Shown in pieces: positions 22,301 through 34,300 of a stretch of DNA of 64,000 nt; within the stretch, counting starts at the first letter, position 1; the number at the start of each line of letters is the position of its first letter. Position numbers and translations under genes: made by a program. The notes beneath the pieces are model-generated. The model was given only the letters and a program-made list of their open reading frames with translations. It did not search any database and was not told the origin of the DNA. This DNA is from Aspidiotus rigidus (taxonomy: Eukaryota; Arthropoda; Insecta; Hemiptera; Diaspididae), in NCBI GenBank assembly GCA_035079385.1, contig JAVHKY010000059.1:601001-665000 (forward strand), in the 5' to 3' direction.

Positions 22301-25300
22301 GAAAGATTAGCAGCTCACGAAATAAGAGATTCCATCTACGGGTCTGGAAGAGACTTATTTTGAAATAAGTACACATAATGCCCTAGATGCGTCCGAAATT
22401 CTTTATTGTTTTTCAATTAGCGGTGACTACTCCCGGTAGAGAGACAAAGAAGAAAATATATCACACGAGTGGAATCAATCTAACAGAGCTTTTTAGAGGT
22501 AGGGTTTTGATCAAGAGATGTGATCACACACTAAGCTCTTAGGGTTAGCGAACGGAGCTAAATTACTCACATCCAAAGAATTTTAAAACAAACTTTCAAT
22601 GTCCGCTGCCCCCTGGAAGACACGTAGTCCGCAAGTGTGCTCACTTTTGAAGTCCCCACTATTCTTCAAGCTCTTGATCTACTTCATCACTCTTCAACTG
22701 CCCTAAACCTAGAAAAATATTGACAAGGGTTTTCCAAATGTACAAATCTACTTTATTAGCTGCTTTTACAAGAGTACTTTCGGGCCCCCATCATCAATTG
22801 TGTTGCAACTGGAGAACAAGGCCATAACCATGAGTTCTATAGTATAACACTGCCTGATATGATATTGAAACTGCGCGCACGGCAGAACTTCGCAACTTCC
22901 ACTACCGCGAAGCGATGAAATTGGTAAGATGTCTATCTCACATTTCCTTCATTACCACTTGTTTGAAATTCGGGCTAAAACCGTCGTTCATCTCCTATTC
23001 GCTTCGCATACAATCTCCTTCACTCAAGGGTCGAATTCAAAGGTGATTGGAACGAAAATGGCTTGACTCAGAGAGAAGATTCTGGTACGCCAAAAGGGCC
23101 ATGATATTGAACCTCCTCGAACGGTCTCATACTCGCCTCCTCACTCTTCTGCAGCAAGACACGGCCCAGAGATTTTTTGATTCTTTGGAGCGCCAGAAAG
23201 AGCGAGAATACTACTCTCTTCGCTCATCCACACTCAAGAAGTTGGCGTCACTCATTGCAGCCAAGAACCAATCATCTTCCTCTCTACGGACACCCAACTT
23301 TGCTCCTTCGGTGGTAAATCTTACAAATACACGGTTTTCGACCAGCGAACTGGATCTTATGGGAAAGGGGAGCAAATTTGCAATTCCGCCGGTTAACAGA
23401 GCTAAAACTATCCGGGCTACCATCCTGTCTGACTTATCAACGGGCCTAAGGACGGACCTACGATTGAACAGTGGTCGCACTAGAGGACTTATCGAGTCTA
23501 TGGTCGCTCAACTTCAAAATCCACCAAATCGGGCCTTTTTGACTTATCAACAAATCTCAAGGAAGCTTCAACGGGAGAATTTGGTGCTAGCCAAAGCAGA
23601 TGAAGGAGAAACCATAGTTATCCTATCTAAAGTTGACTACCGCCAACGAGTTATGGATTTTCTGAACGGGGCGGGAGCTACCCCGAAAAAGTTCAGCCTT
23701 CATACGTACAATGAAAAGATAAGGGCAGCTATTCGTAAATCTGTGCATGTTATCATGGGGGAACGAGACCGGCTTTACAACATGTGTCCAAATCTTCCTC
23801 GCTTATTTGGGCAGATCAAACTTCACAAAGAGAATCACCCCATCAGACCAGTGGTGGCTTTTTACAGTGATCCTAGCTACCACTTGGCACAGTACTTGGC
23901 GTCTTGGTTCTCGACAGTTGCAGCGTTTCAACCGGAGAGGAGTATACGCAATTCCAGAGAACTAGCTGACCAATTACAGGGGGCAAGGTTCCCTCCTGGT
24001 TCTCGATTAATTTCGTTTGACGTGCGTAACATGTATACCAAAATTCCGGTGCCTCTGACGATAACATTAATGACTAAGCTTCTTCAAAGTCAGCACGTGC
24101 ATGAGGACACCATCTCTGAGTTCTCCTCCATCATTACGCTCTGTCTATCCTCTAACTTGTGCCGGTTCAACGGTCAGACGTTCGTGTTTCCGGATGGCCT
24201 CCCGATGGGGGGGCCGCTTTCCCCCTTGGTTGCGAATGTATTCATGGATCACCTGGAGACATCCGTCTTGTCGTCTACCCCCGTTTCACAGCCGGTCATC
24301 TTCTGGAGAAGATACGTGGACGATGTCCTGGTTGTTTGGAATGGTTCCCATGACGACCTTCACAGGTTTTTAGATCACATCAACAGCTTTCACCCTGAAA
24401 TTTCGTTCACCATGGAACTGGAAGGGAACCAGATCTGCTACCTCGACCTGGAAATCTCCCTGGTGGAAACGGACTCTATGTTGACTCCGAAGTTTGAGAT
24501 ATATAGGAAGTCTTCCTTTACTGGAGTGTCCATAGATCATCAATCATATCACCCCTTGTGCCACAAACTAGCCACCATCCATGCCTCCATTCATCGCCTC
24601 CTCTCCATTCCCCTCGACGAGGCTGCTTTCGAAACAGAAACCTCCAACATAGAAAGGATCGCCAGAGTAAATAAACTGCGAGTAGACGTCAGACTCATGA
24701 TTAAGCAAAAGAGATTGAGGCGCTTACTCGCAACGAATCAATCCCAAATCGACTCTCCAGCTCCCAACCCTCCCACGGATGAAGCCTCCAGGAAACGATG
24801 GATCCGCTTACCGTATTTAGGTCGTCCCTCTGAAATGTTGGCTAGGGATCTCAAGAACTACGGCTACCGTACAGGGTTCTACCCCGTCTCTACAATTAGT
24901 AATCTAATCCGACTGAAAGAGAAGATCCCTCACAATGACCAATCTCAGGGGTCTACAAAGTCAAATGTGGGGACTGTCCAGCTATCTACATCGGACAAAC
25001 GGGGAGAACTCTGTCGAAGCGAATTAAGGAACATAAATCCGCCGCAGAAAGATCAGCAGTTTTCCGTCATTGCCAAGAGGAGGGACATGAAGTTGAGAGA
25101 ATCTCTGCATCTCTGGTTCACCCCTGCAACAAAGGCTCACGCATGAATAGGCTCGAAGAGTACGAATCGGTTGCAGCTTTCAAAGAACACGGGGAAAACT
25201 TACTAAACGACTTGCAGGCCACGTTTCTAAATCCTCTCATTCGTTGGTATCTCGAATATGAGTCATCAGTACCAACCACAACCTGCATTACATATCTCCA

Positions 25301-28300
25301 TCCCGTCTGACGTCTTAATTGTTTCATCGCTTTGCTCAGTCCACACCTGAAGATGGTTCGAACACCTCGATCCGAAACCGGTCGTAGTATATTACACAAC
25401 TAGTCTTCTCTAATGTTTAATTTTTAATTTTTTTTTTTTTTTTTTTAATTTTTAACCCTACGTACTTATATTTGGAATCTTGTTTAAATTTTGAATTTTC
25501 GACAATTTGATTTGTACGTTTAGTTTTGGTTTACCTCGTAATTGAGGTCTAATTGTCTAATTTTCAGTAAATTTATCTTCTCGGTTATTTGATGTTGTGA
25601 TTCAATTACGTGAATTCTAGTTGTGAACTTGTTACGTGTCTGTGCCTCCCACCGATAATTAATAATAATAATAATAATAACACTGCCTCTTATTGGCTAT
25701 AACAATGCTTTGTTGTGATTGGTTCACTTCTTGGAAACTTATTCTTACAATAATATGACATTGTGTTCTTATGGGTTAAAACACACTGCTTAGTGATGGG
25801 TTCAATCTATTGTCTTAAATTCTGTGTTTCTATTGACTACCTGGTTTTCTCCCATCTTATTGCTTGGTTCTGTTCTTCTTCTATCGTCCAATGACCAGGC
25901 CAAATAATTTTTCGCTGCCAACCATGATTATATTGTTCAAGAGGCAGGCTTTCTCCCTCTTGGCTTTTGCGATCTCCATTTGTTCCCATAGTTTTCTTCT
26001 CTTTGTGCGATTCTCTACATGTATGACTTCAAATATTCCCTCTTCATCGTGGTGTTCTTCATTATAGTGTTTCCCAAACAGTGACTTGCCATCTTTTTTC
26101 TCCCTTGACTTTTTGTGCTCCTTTTTCCTGATCTCAAACTTTCTCCCAGTCTCACAGATGTAGATGCCCTTGCACTGTTCACAACTGAGCTTGTGTACTC
26201 CGCTCAAGCTTTCCTTGTCCTTTTCTTCCGTCTGGTCATTGCTGATTCTCTTCACTATGGGTTTGTCTATTCTGGATACCCACATTTACATCGTAGCCAT
26301 TGAACGCCTTTATCACCTTGTTTGTATACTTCCCTATGATTCCCTGACATTTACCTGAATACGATAACCTGGAAACCGTTTGCCTGAATTAAAAATCCCT
26401 GACAGTCAAATGCCTGAATAATATGAATCTGAAAAATTTCGCCCTGACTGCATAATACCTGACGAACTTTTATCTGAAAACCATGGCCCTGACAAGATAA
26501 ACTATTAATTTTGTCATATTCCTGATATTCTTACATTAAAGGTAACAATTCTCAGATACTCAATGATGTCGTCATTATCTTTGTACTGTTCGTATTGGTT
26601 GGCGATTCCATGTATCCGTTCTTGAAGGTCTAACCATTTCTTCTTGGGTGCCGTCTTCACCCGCTTTCCCAGTGAGAGTTCCGCTGTACAAATTTATGTG
26701 TAGGCCTGCTCTTTTTGTAGTTCTTTAATGAACGTATAGATGTCGGGATGACTTTTGCCCACCAGCCGATTGAATCGATTATGCTAGCCCTCAGAACAGT
26801 TATTGGTTTTATGTGAATTGTTGAGGGCTGACAGGTAATGACTCCATAACGTCGGCTGGTATCGCGGTGGGACAGCTCCACGGCGGTCTCGAGCTGGTCT
26901 GCCGGTTACATACGTGTTTTGAAAGTAATCGAGTATCGGTTCGAGCTCTCCTGGCGCTTCACCGGCCAACAAATCGAATGCCTCTCCTACTTCCTCATCA
27001 GGCACAAAAGCCAATGAAAGCACCATGTGTACGAACTGCCGAACAGAGACATCGTGGGGATCATTTTAGCGACCTTGGAGTCCCTCAGCTTGTACCCTTC
27101 TGAACATAGATTGGCCGAGGTGGAAAAAACACTTTTCCCTTAACAGTTGTCAGGCAAATGTCTGTCAGGAAAATGTGTTTTCAGGATAAAAATTTCAGGC
27201 AAATGTCTGTCAGGTAAAAAATGTTCAGGTGAACGGCTGTCAGGGATTACAATGTCAGGTATTGAGTTTACAGGATTGTTTCATTCAGGCAAATGCTGTC
27301 AGGTAAATGACCGGGATCGCTTCCCTATGTATGGTGTCGATCCTAAGTATTTTCTCACTATGCCATCATGGCAGGGTTTCCACTTGTCTGGAAAATCGAA
27401 AAGTCAGGGAATTTTGTGAGACCTGGAAAAGTAAGTAAATTTTAAGAATTTGCTTTTTTTTTTTTTTTTTTTTTTTTTTGGAGATTATGGTCCGTAGGTC
27501 TGTAAAAACCTGAAAAAGTCAGGGAAAAGTCAGGGAATTTCATTCCAGAGAAAAAGTGGACACCCTGCATGGGTTCCTTTCTTTGTTTCCATTCCCCCAA
27601 AGACTCCATCCACCACGCCTCTAGGGTAGCCATTGGCTTCCCCGATCTGCTTTACTATCTGGATCTCTTTCCCTTTCTCTTCGTTGTTGTTGAGGACAGA
27701 AATTGCTCCAAAGTAGTAGTTCTGGATTGCCGCTAACTTGTGCCGGGGGGGGGGAGGTGTTAGGAATTATTTGGGATGATGATGTCAGTATTAGTCGGCT
27801 TCCTGTAGATTTTGTATTCTATCCTATTGTTGTCCAGTGTGAGTGTGAGGTCCAAATAGTCGATAGTCTCATTGCCCTTTTCCATTGTGAATTTGATGAT
27901 CTCATTCATCGCGTTCATTTCTGAAAGGAATAGATCCACCTGCCTATCATTGCCTGACCACACAATTAGGATATCATCTACATATCTGGCCCAGTGTTTG
28001 ATCGAATTTCTGAACTTGCTGCCCTTCAATATCTTGTTTTCCATATCATTCATGAATATCTCCGCCAGTATTGATGGCAGCGGTGATCCCATCGCAAGTC
28101 CCTTTTCCTGACTGTAGAACCTGTTATTGAAGCGGCAGTAGTTTCGGCTCAAGATCTCTTCCACTATGTTGGCGTACTTCAGCCCATCGGGGTTCCCATG
28201 GTATCTGTTGTTTTTGAGTAGAGTGAGAAGTTCCCTCTTCGGTACGGTACCAAATATGTTTGCGAAATCGAAGGATAACAGCTTGTCGTTACTCTTGATT

Positions 28301-31300
28301 TCCCACTTGCCCAGTTACACATCAGATCTCCGTTGTTTCTGATACTTCTTCTGGGTGCAGACTGGTAATTTTCTTTCAGGAATGTGGCTACGATCTTCGC
28401 TATCTTGTAGCATGGTGATTGAATGATGTCTCATCGGATGGTTGGCTTTGTGGAGTTTTACAAGCCCCTTGAGTTTTGGTGCAACCGGGTTCATCTCAAG
28501 CGTCTTTCCATTGCCGGGTACATTGTTCCGTTTCAACACAGCTTTCAGGTCATCTTGGTATTTCCGTGTTGGGTCCTTTGTTAGCTCTTGGTATCCATTC
28601 ACTGCGATGTACGACGCCACTTTTTGGGTGTGATCCTCCTTCTCCATTATCACTACCGTGTTGCCTTTATCCGCCTTTGTCAAAATCAGATTGTTCCTTC
28701 GGATCTTCTTTTGTAGATTTGTGACCTTCCTCTCCATTACTTGCATTCTGTCATTGTTTCGGCACCTCTTTGATGCCCAACAGCACTTACCCAATTTTGG
28801 CATGGGCTTCTGGTCTCACGTCGTGTTCTATGGTTTGGATTACTTGTTCGCAGCTGATGGCTATACTTTCAAGTTTACACTGGTTCAGCCTTTCTGGCTG
28901 CATATACTTGATGCCTTTGTCCAGCAGTCTTCTTTCATCTTCTCTTGAGGTGACGCTTAATAAGTTCTCGGTTCTGGGAGCAAAGTTGTGCTCCGCTCTC
29001 GCTGTGTCTTCCTTTCTTTCTTCTTTCTTCCAGGTCAGTTCGGCAAACTTCTTCTTGATCTGTTTTGTCTGGGCTTCCACTCGTTTTTCCACATAGTCCT
29101 CTCCTTTCTTCCCCTCTCCTCCTTTTTCGATCATAATTTCTTCAACTTCTAGCGGGTGGAGTAACCTGGACAGATGGAAATATTGATCATACAGTGGACC
29201 ATTCAGCATGGTGATTTTCTTGTAGAGTTCATTAATTTCGTTCTTCACTCTCAATCTCTCGGCTTGCATCTCGGTGGGTTTCACTGCTGCGCTGTTTCCT
29301 GGTACAGCCTGATAGTCGCATACTTGGGAATAATGCCTCGTCTCAAGCATTCGTTATTGAACCAAATCTTCACATGTGTCCCTCTTAGTTTGGCCTTGGT
29401 CTTCAGGAACTTAAAAACGTCGTTAACCATGTCTGGTGTGCTGACAGAATTGTTATAGCCAATAAGATCACAGTCTTATACTGTAAAAACTCATGGTTAA
29501 GGCCTTGTTCTCCAGTTGCGACACAACTGATGATGGGATAACACCCGAAAGTACTCTTGTAAAAGCAACTAATAAAGTAGATTTGTACATTTGGAAGACC
29601 CTTTTTCAATATTAGTGCTCTACTTACACCTTACTCACTCATGATGAGTTCCAATACTAGAAAAATATTCTAGAGAGTGAAATAGGTGACATCATAAGCT
29701 TAAATTTTCATACAATCTAGCCTTTTTCCTTTTCCACCTGGGCCAAAGCCCACAGGTCCCATCATCATCGCAGAATAGCCAACTTTCGGACGCACCATTC
29801 CAAATTGACCCATAGAACTAGGGTCAGGCAGTATAGCTGAAGATAGTGCTCTCGAGCTTACCATCGTCAATGAGGTCAGCGTGCGACTCGCTGCCCGTAC
29901 TGTCTCCTTCCGGTCATGACTATTCACTCGCTGATGCTGCTGAATATGCTTCAAGCGTTGCGAAGAGTTTCACAGTGCCGCCTTTGAGCTGACTGATGAC
30001 CTCCCCAAAGAGATCCAAGTAGTTTTCCCCTAGACAATTGATTTGACTTCAATTGCTTACTCGAAATTTTGGTCAATACTTATAGTTGTGTCTTCAGAGA
30101 GGTGGTCGACGTTGGTGTTGATTAGTCAGTTCGGTAAGACATCCCTCGTGCTTACCATTACAGTATTTGCAATTATAAACAGCTCAGTTACACCACGCAG
30201 TGGTTCCGGGATGCAACACCATGCGAGTACCCCCCCCCCCTCCCGATAATGTACTTATAAGAAAAATTTTTCTACTCTCTCTTTCCAATTTTTTTCAAGT
30301 CCTAGCCTCAGCCTTCTTCTTATCACGATTTACCGGAAGAATGGCGGACCGTGAATGGTGGACCTCTTTCACAAATAATTCCTTATAAAACAGGTTTCCT
30401 GTTGAAAGCACTCGAAGATTTTCATTTCAGGGCTATATGGTACAAATTTTCCTAGAAAACTCTTGAGATTTGAGTCCCTAATGAATAAAACATGGGTCTC
30501 TGACTAGATATGGGACTGCGGATTGACTCGATTTTAAAAATTTTGGAGGGATAGAGGTACCTGAAAAATTCATGCTCTCACGTTCCTTGAAAAGCAACTG
30601 TTCGTTCGAAAAAACGAATCGATCTTATTTTACAATTAGAGAAACATGTATGAGTTTATCAATCATCTTCCGACATAATTTTTTATCGTTGTCACTTCAT
30701 ATCTCATTGGGAAAGTTTTTGCGAAAGTGTTGATTATGAATTATACCTTTACATGATCATTTGCTCGGAAACGACCTCTTAAATATCAAATTTTGATAAA
30801 TCGGTTATGAAGTTTGGAGGAAAACACTTTGAAAACTTATCGCTCCAGCCGAAATAACATACGTAAAATACTTGATTTTTTTTTTAATTTAATTTAATTT
30901 TTTTTTTTCAAATCTTTACTATTTCGACTCCAACGTCAAAAATATTGTTCGCAGTCCCATGAGTTCCCTAAAACCGTTAAAGAGAACGAAGTTGAATTAT
31001 TGAAGTACGAATGTTTTATGGTCTTAGATACGAGAAAATTGTTCCCCGTCCCCAGTTGAATTTCAAGTTAGTTTCTACCAAATCTGTTCAAGGATCTTAG
31101 TGATCACATTTGCAAGATTTAGGTTGGAATTCTGTGGAGAAAGAGAACGTTTTAGCATCGACTTTGTCGTCGATTGGCTACATTTTTCAGATTGCGATCG
31201 CTCTTAATTTGTACTCTAAACTACTATTTAGGGAGCAGAATGATAAACGTGCGAAACCATTTTCTGGATAAACTGTCTTTCTCGTATGTTAATACTTTTC

Positions 31301-34300
31301 ACGAGAATACTCGTTATTACGTTCGTCATCATCACTCCGAATACATATTATTGAAGAATTTATGATGTATCTGTTTTTATTCGTATAATAATATGTTGAA
31401 ATTCTGTCATACAAGCTTTCATGAGTGGCAGAGTGCAAAGAAGTTGCTTCATATACTTGTAATAAAAAAAAAATCAGGGATGAGGAGCTTCTCGAAATTT
31501 GTTGTAGATTGAAGACCGGGTGAGCAATGCCAATGTTCTTTAATACGATTTCATTTGTGAAAAAAATGGAAGGGGCTTCCACGATTCGGTAGAGATCCAC
31601 TCTTTTTTTCCAGCACGAATGAGTTGGCAAGAAAAGAGTACATTCTGACGTCACAAGGCTAACCTATGACGTCATCAAACTGTGACGGCACAGCCCTCAC
31701 CTCGAAGCTGTACATCATAAGAGGGAGACTTGGAAAATTTTCGAGGTCCAAGCTTACCAAACGGCGGACGTTTTTTCCGGTTCCCTGTCAAAATTGAGGC
31801 TTTCATGTTGAACGAGGAACGCAGGGAACCTGTTCTATGGGTCGAATTTGTTCTAGTAATGAGGTTTATAAGCCTATTGGGGAAACTAGAAAAAAACGCA
31901 CTATCAATATTCGACCTCCAGGGTAGTGTGGAACTGAATTGAGAAAACACTAATTTTCCAAAATCTCCTTCAATTATACATCGTGACAAGAATTCAACAT
32001 TTTTCTAGTCCTTTCCTTAATATTCATGACTTGAAGAACAAAATTGTTTCAAGTCTTTCCTATCGTATTATGAAGAAAGAAAGAAACTAAATAAATAAAT
32101 AAATAAATAAGTAAGTTAATAGATAGATAAATAAATAAATAAATAAATAAATAAAAACCAAATTTTTCTAAGTCCATTTTGTCCGGACGTCGGACAACGG
32201 ACAGCAAATCTTTCAACAAAAAAAAAACGACGGCTTCCTTAACGAAGTTAAACGAGGAACGCAGGGAACCTGTTTTATGAGTCGAATGGAATTTGGTATT
32301 GAAAATTCAAGGAAGCCTAGACCTAGATGAAGATAGTATAAAGAAGGCCTAGACCTACTATAAGCCTATCATAATATAGTTTGAGAATCTAAATTTTTCT
32401 CGCTCGAGAGACGAAATTTTTCCAAGTCCCCCTGCTATCATATATAGCTCGAGAGTCGAAATTTTAACAGGGAACCTGTTTTATGGGGGGCTATTTGAGA
32501 AATATGGCGTCCGCCGTGCGCCGTCCAGCGAAAAACTTAGAAAAAATTACGGCTTCCTTAACGAAGTTAAACGAGGAACGCAGGGAACCTGTTTTATGAT
32601 TGGAATGAGATTTGGTATTGAAAATTCAAGGAAACTTATATCTGGAGGAAGGTAGTGAAAAGAAGGTTTAGACCAATATAATATAGTTGGATAAATCAGG
32701 TTTCTTGTTAAAATTTTCACTCTTGAGCTATACATGATAGGAGGGGGATTTGGAAAAATTTCGACTCTCGAGCTATATTTGGATTAGTTGGTCTGTCTCT
32801 CTCCTATTATATAGCTCGAGAGTCGAAATTTTTCTAAGTCCCTCTCCTATCATATATGGCTCGAGGATCGAAATTTTTCTAAGTCCCCCTTCTATCATCT
32901 ATAGCTCGAGAGTCGAAATTTTTCTAAGTCCCTCTCCTATCATATATGGCTCGAGGATCGAAATTTTTCTAAATCCCCCTTCTATCATATATAGCTCGAG
33001 AGTCGAAATTTTTCTAAGTCCCTCTCCTATCATATATGGCTCGAGGATCGAAATTTTTCTAAGTCCCCCTTCTATCATCTATAGCTCGAGAGTCGAAATT
33101 TTTCTAAGTCCCTCTCCTATCATATATGGCTCGAGGATCGAAATTTTTCTAAATCCCCCTTCTATCATATATAGCTCGAGAGTCGAAATTTTTCCAAGTC
33201 CCTCTCCTATCATATATGGCTCGAGGATCGAAATTTTTCTAAGTCCCCCTTCTATCATCTATAGCTCGAGAGTCGAAATTTTTCTAAGTCCCTCTCCTAT
33301 CATATATGGCTCGAGGATCGACATTTTTCTAAATCCCCCTTCTATCATATATAGCTCGAGAGTCGAAATTTTTCAAGTCTCCCCTCCTATCATATATAGA
33401 AAATTTTTCCAAGTCTCTCTCCTATTATATAGCTCGAGAGTCGAAAATTTTCCAAGTCCCCCTTCTATCATATATAGCTCGAGAGTCGAAATTTTTCTAA
33501 GTCCCCCTTCTATCATCTATAGCTCGAGAGTCGAAATTTTTCTAAGTCCCTCTCCTATCATATATGGCTCGAGGATCGAAATTTTTCTAAATCCCCCTTC
33601 TATCATATATAGCTCGAGAGTCGAAATTTTTCTAAGTCCCTCTCCTATCATATATGGCTCGAGGATCGAAATTTTTCTAAGTCCCCCTTCTATCATCTAT
33701 AGCTCGAGAGTCGAAATTTTTCTAAGTCCCTCTCCTATCATATATGGCTCGAGGATCGAAATTTTTCTAAATCCCCCTTCTATCATATATAGCTCGAGAG
33801 TCGAAATTTTTCCAAGTCCCTCTCCTATCATATATGGCTCGAGGATCGAAATTTTTCTAAGTCCCCCTTCTATCATCTATAGCTCGAGAGTCGAAATTTT
33901 TCTAAGTCCCTCTCCTATCATATATGGCTCGAGGATCGACATTTTTCTAAATCCCCCTTCTATCATATATAGCTCGAGAGTCGAAATTTTTCAAGTCTCC
34001 CCTCCTATCATATATAGAAAATTTTTCCAAGTCTCTCTCCTATTATATAGCTCGAGAGTCGAAAATTTTCCAAGTCCCCCTTCTATCATATATAGCTCGA
34101 GAGTCGAAATTTTTCTAAGTCCCCCTCCTATCACATATGGCTCGAGAGTCGAAATTTTTCTAAGTCCCTCTCCTATCATATATGGCTCGAGGATCGACAT
34201 TTTTCTAAATCCCCCTTCTATCATATATAGCTCGAGAGTCGAAATTTTTCAAGTCCCCCTCCTATCATATATAGTTCGAGAGTCGAAATTTTTTCTAAGT

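Larger units (their letters stand above)
25881..29460 (-). pseudogene. Penelope-like element E, interrupted by two DNA elements
   Basis: Minus strand. N-terminal region 29350-28800 ([33 protein letters not shown]), then [15 protein letters not shown] (about 28670) and [15 protein letters not shown], a frameshift near 28430, [16 protein letters not shown] motif [18 protein letters not shown] (motif B), [14 protein letters not shown] (motif C, about 27960). After motif C the frame is cut by the MITE at 27372-27567 and the Mutator-like element at 26339-27319. It resumes at 26338 with [11 protein letters not shown] and the GIY-YIG-like [20 protein letters not shown], stop at 25881. Copy F (44.5-46.6 kb) is a close relative and gives the uninterrupted sequence at both insertion sites. 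Confidence 0.92.

Noticed and set aside
26343..26492. CRISPR-like array (short repeat with variable spacers at constant spacing)
   Set aside because: The repeat is only 5 bp, the spacers 10 bp, the context is a eukaryotic MULE terminus, and a mirror copy exists at the other end.
28442..29096. Several plus-strand frames of 60-110 codons at 28.4-29.1 and 45.1-46.1 kb
   Set aside because: All are antisense shadows of PLEs E and F.
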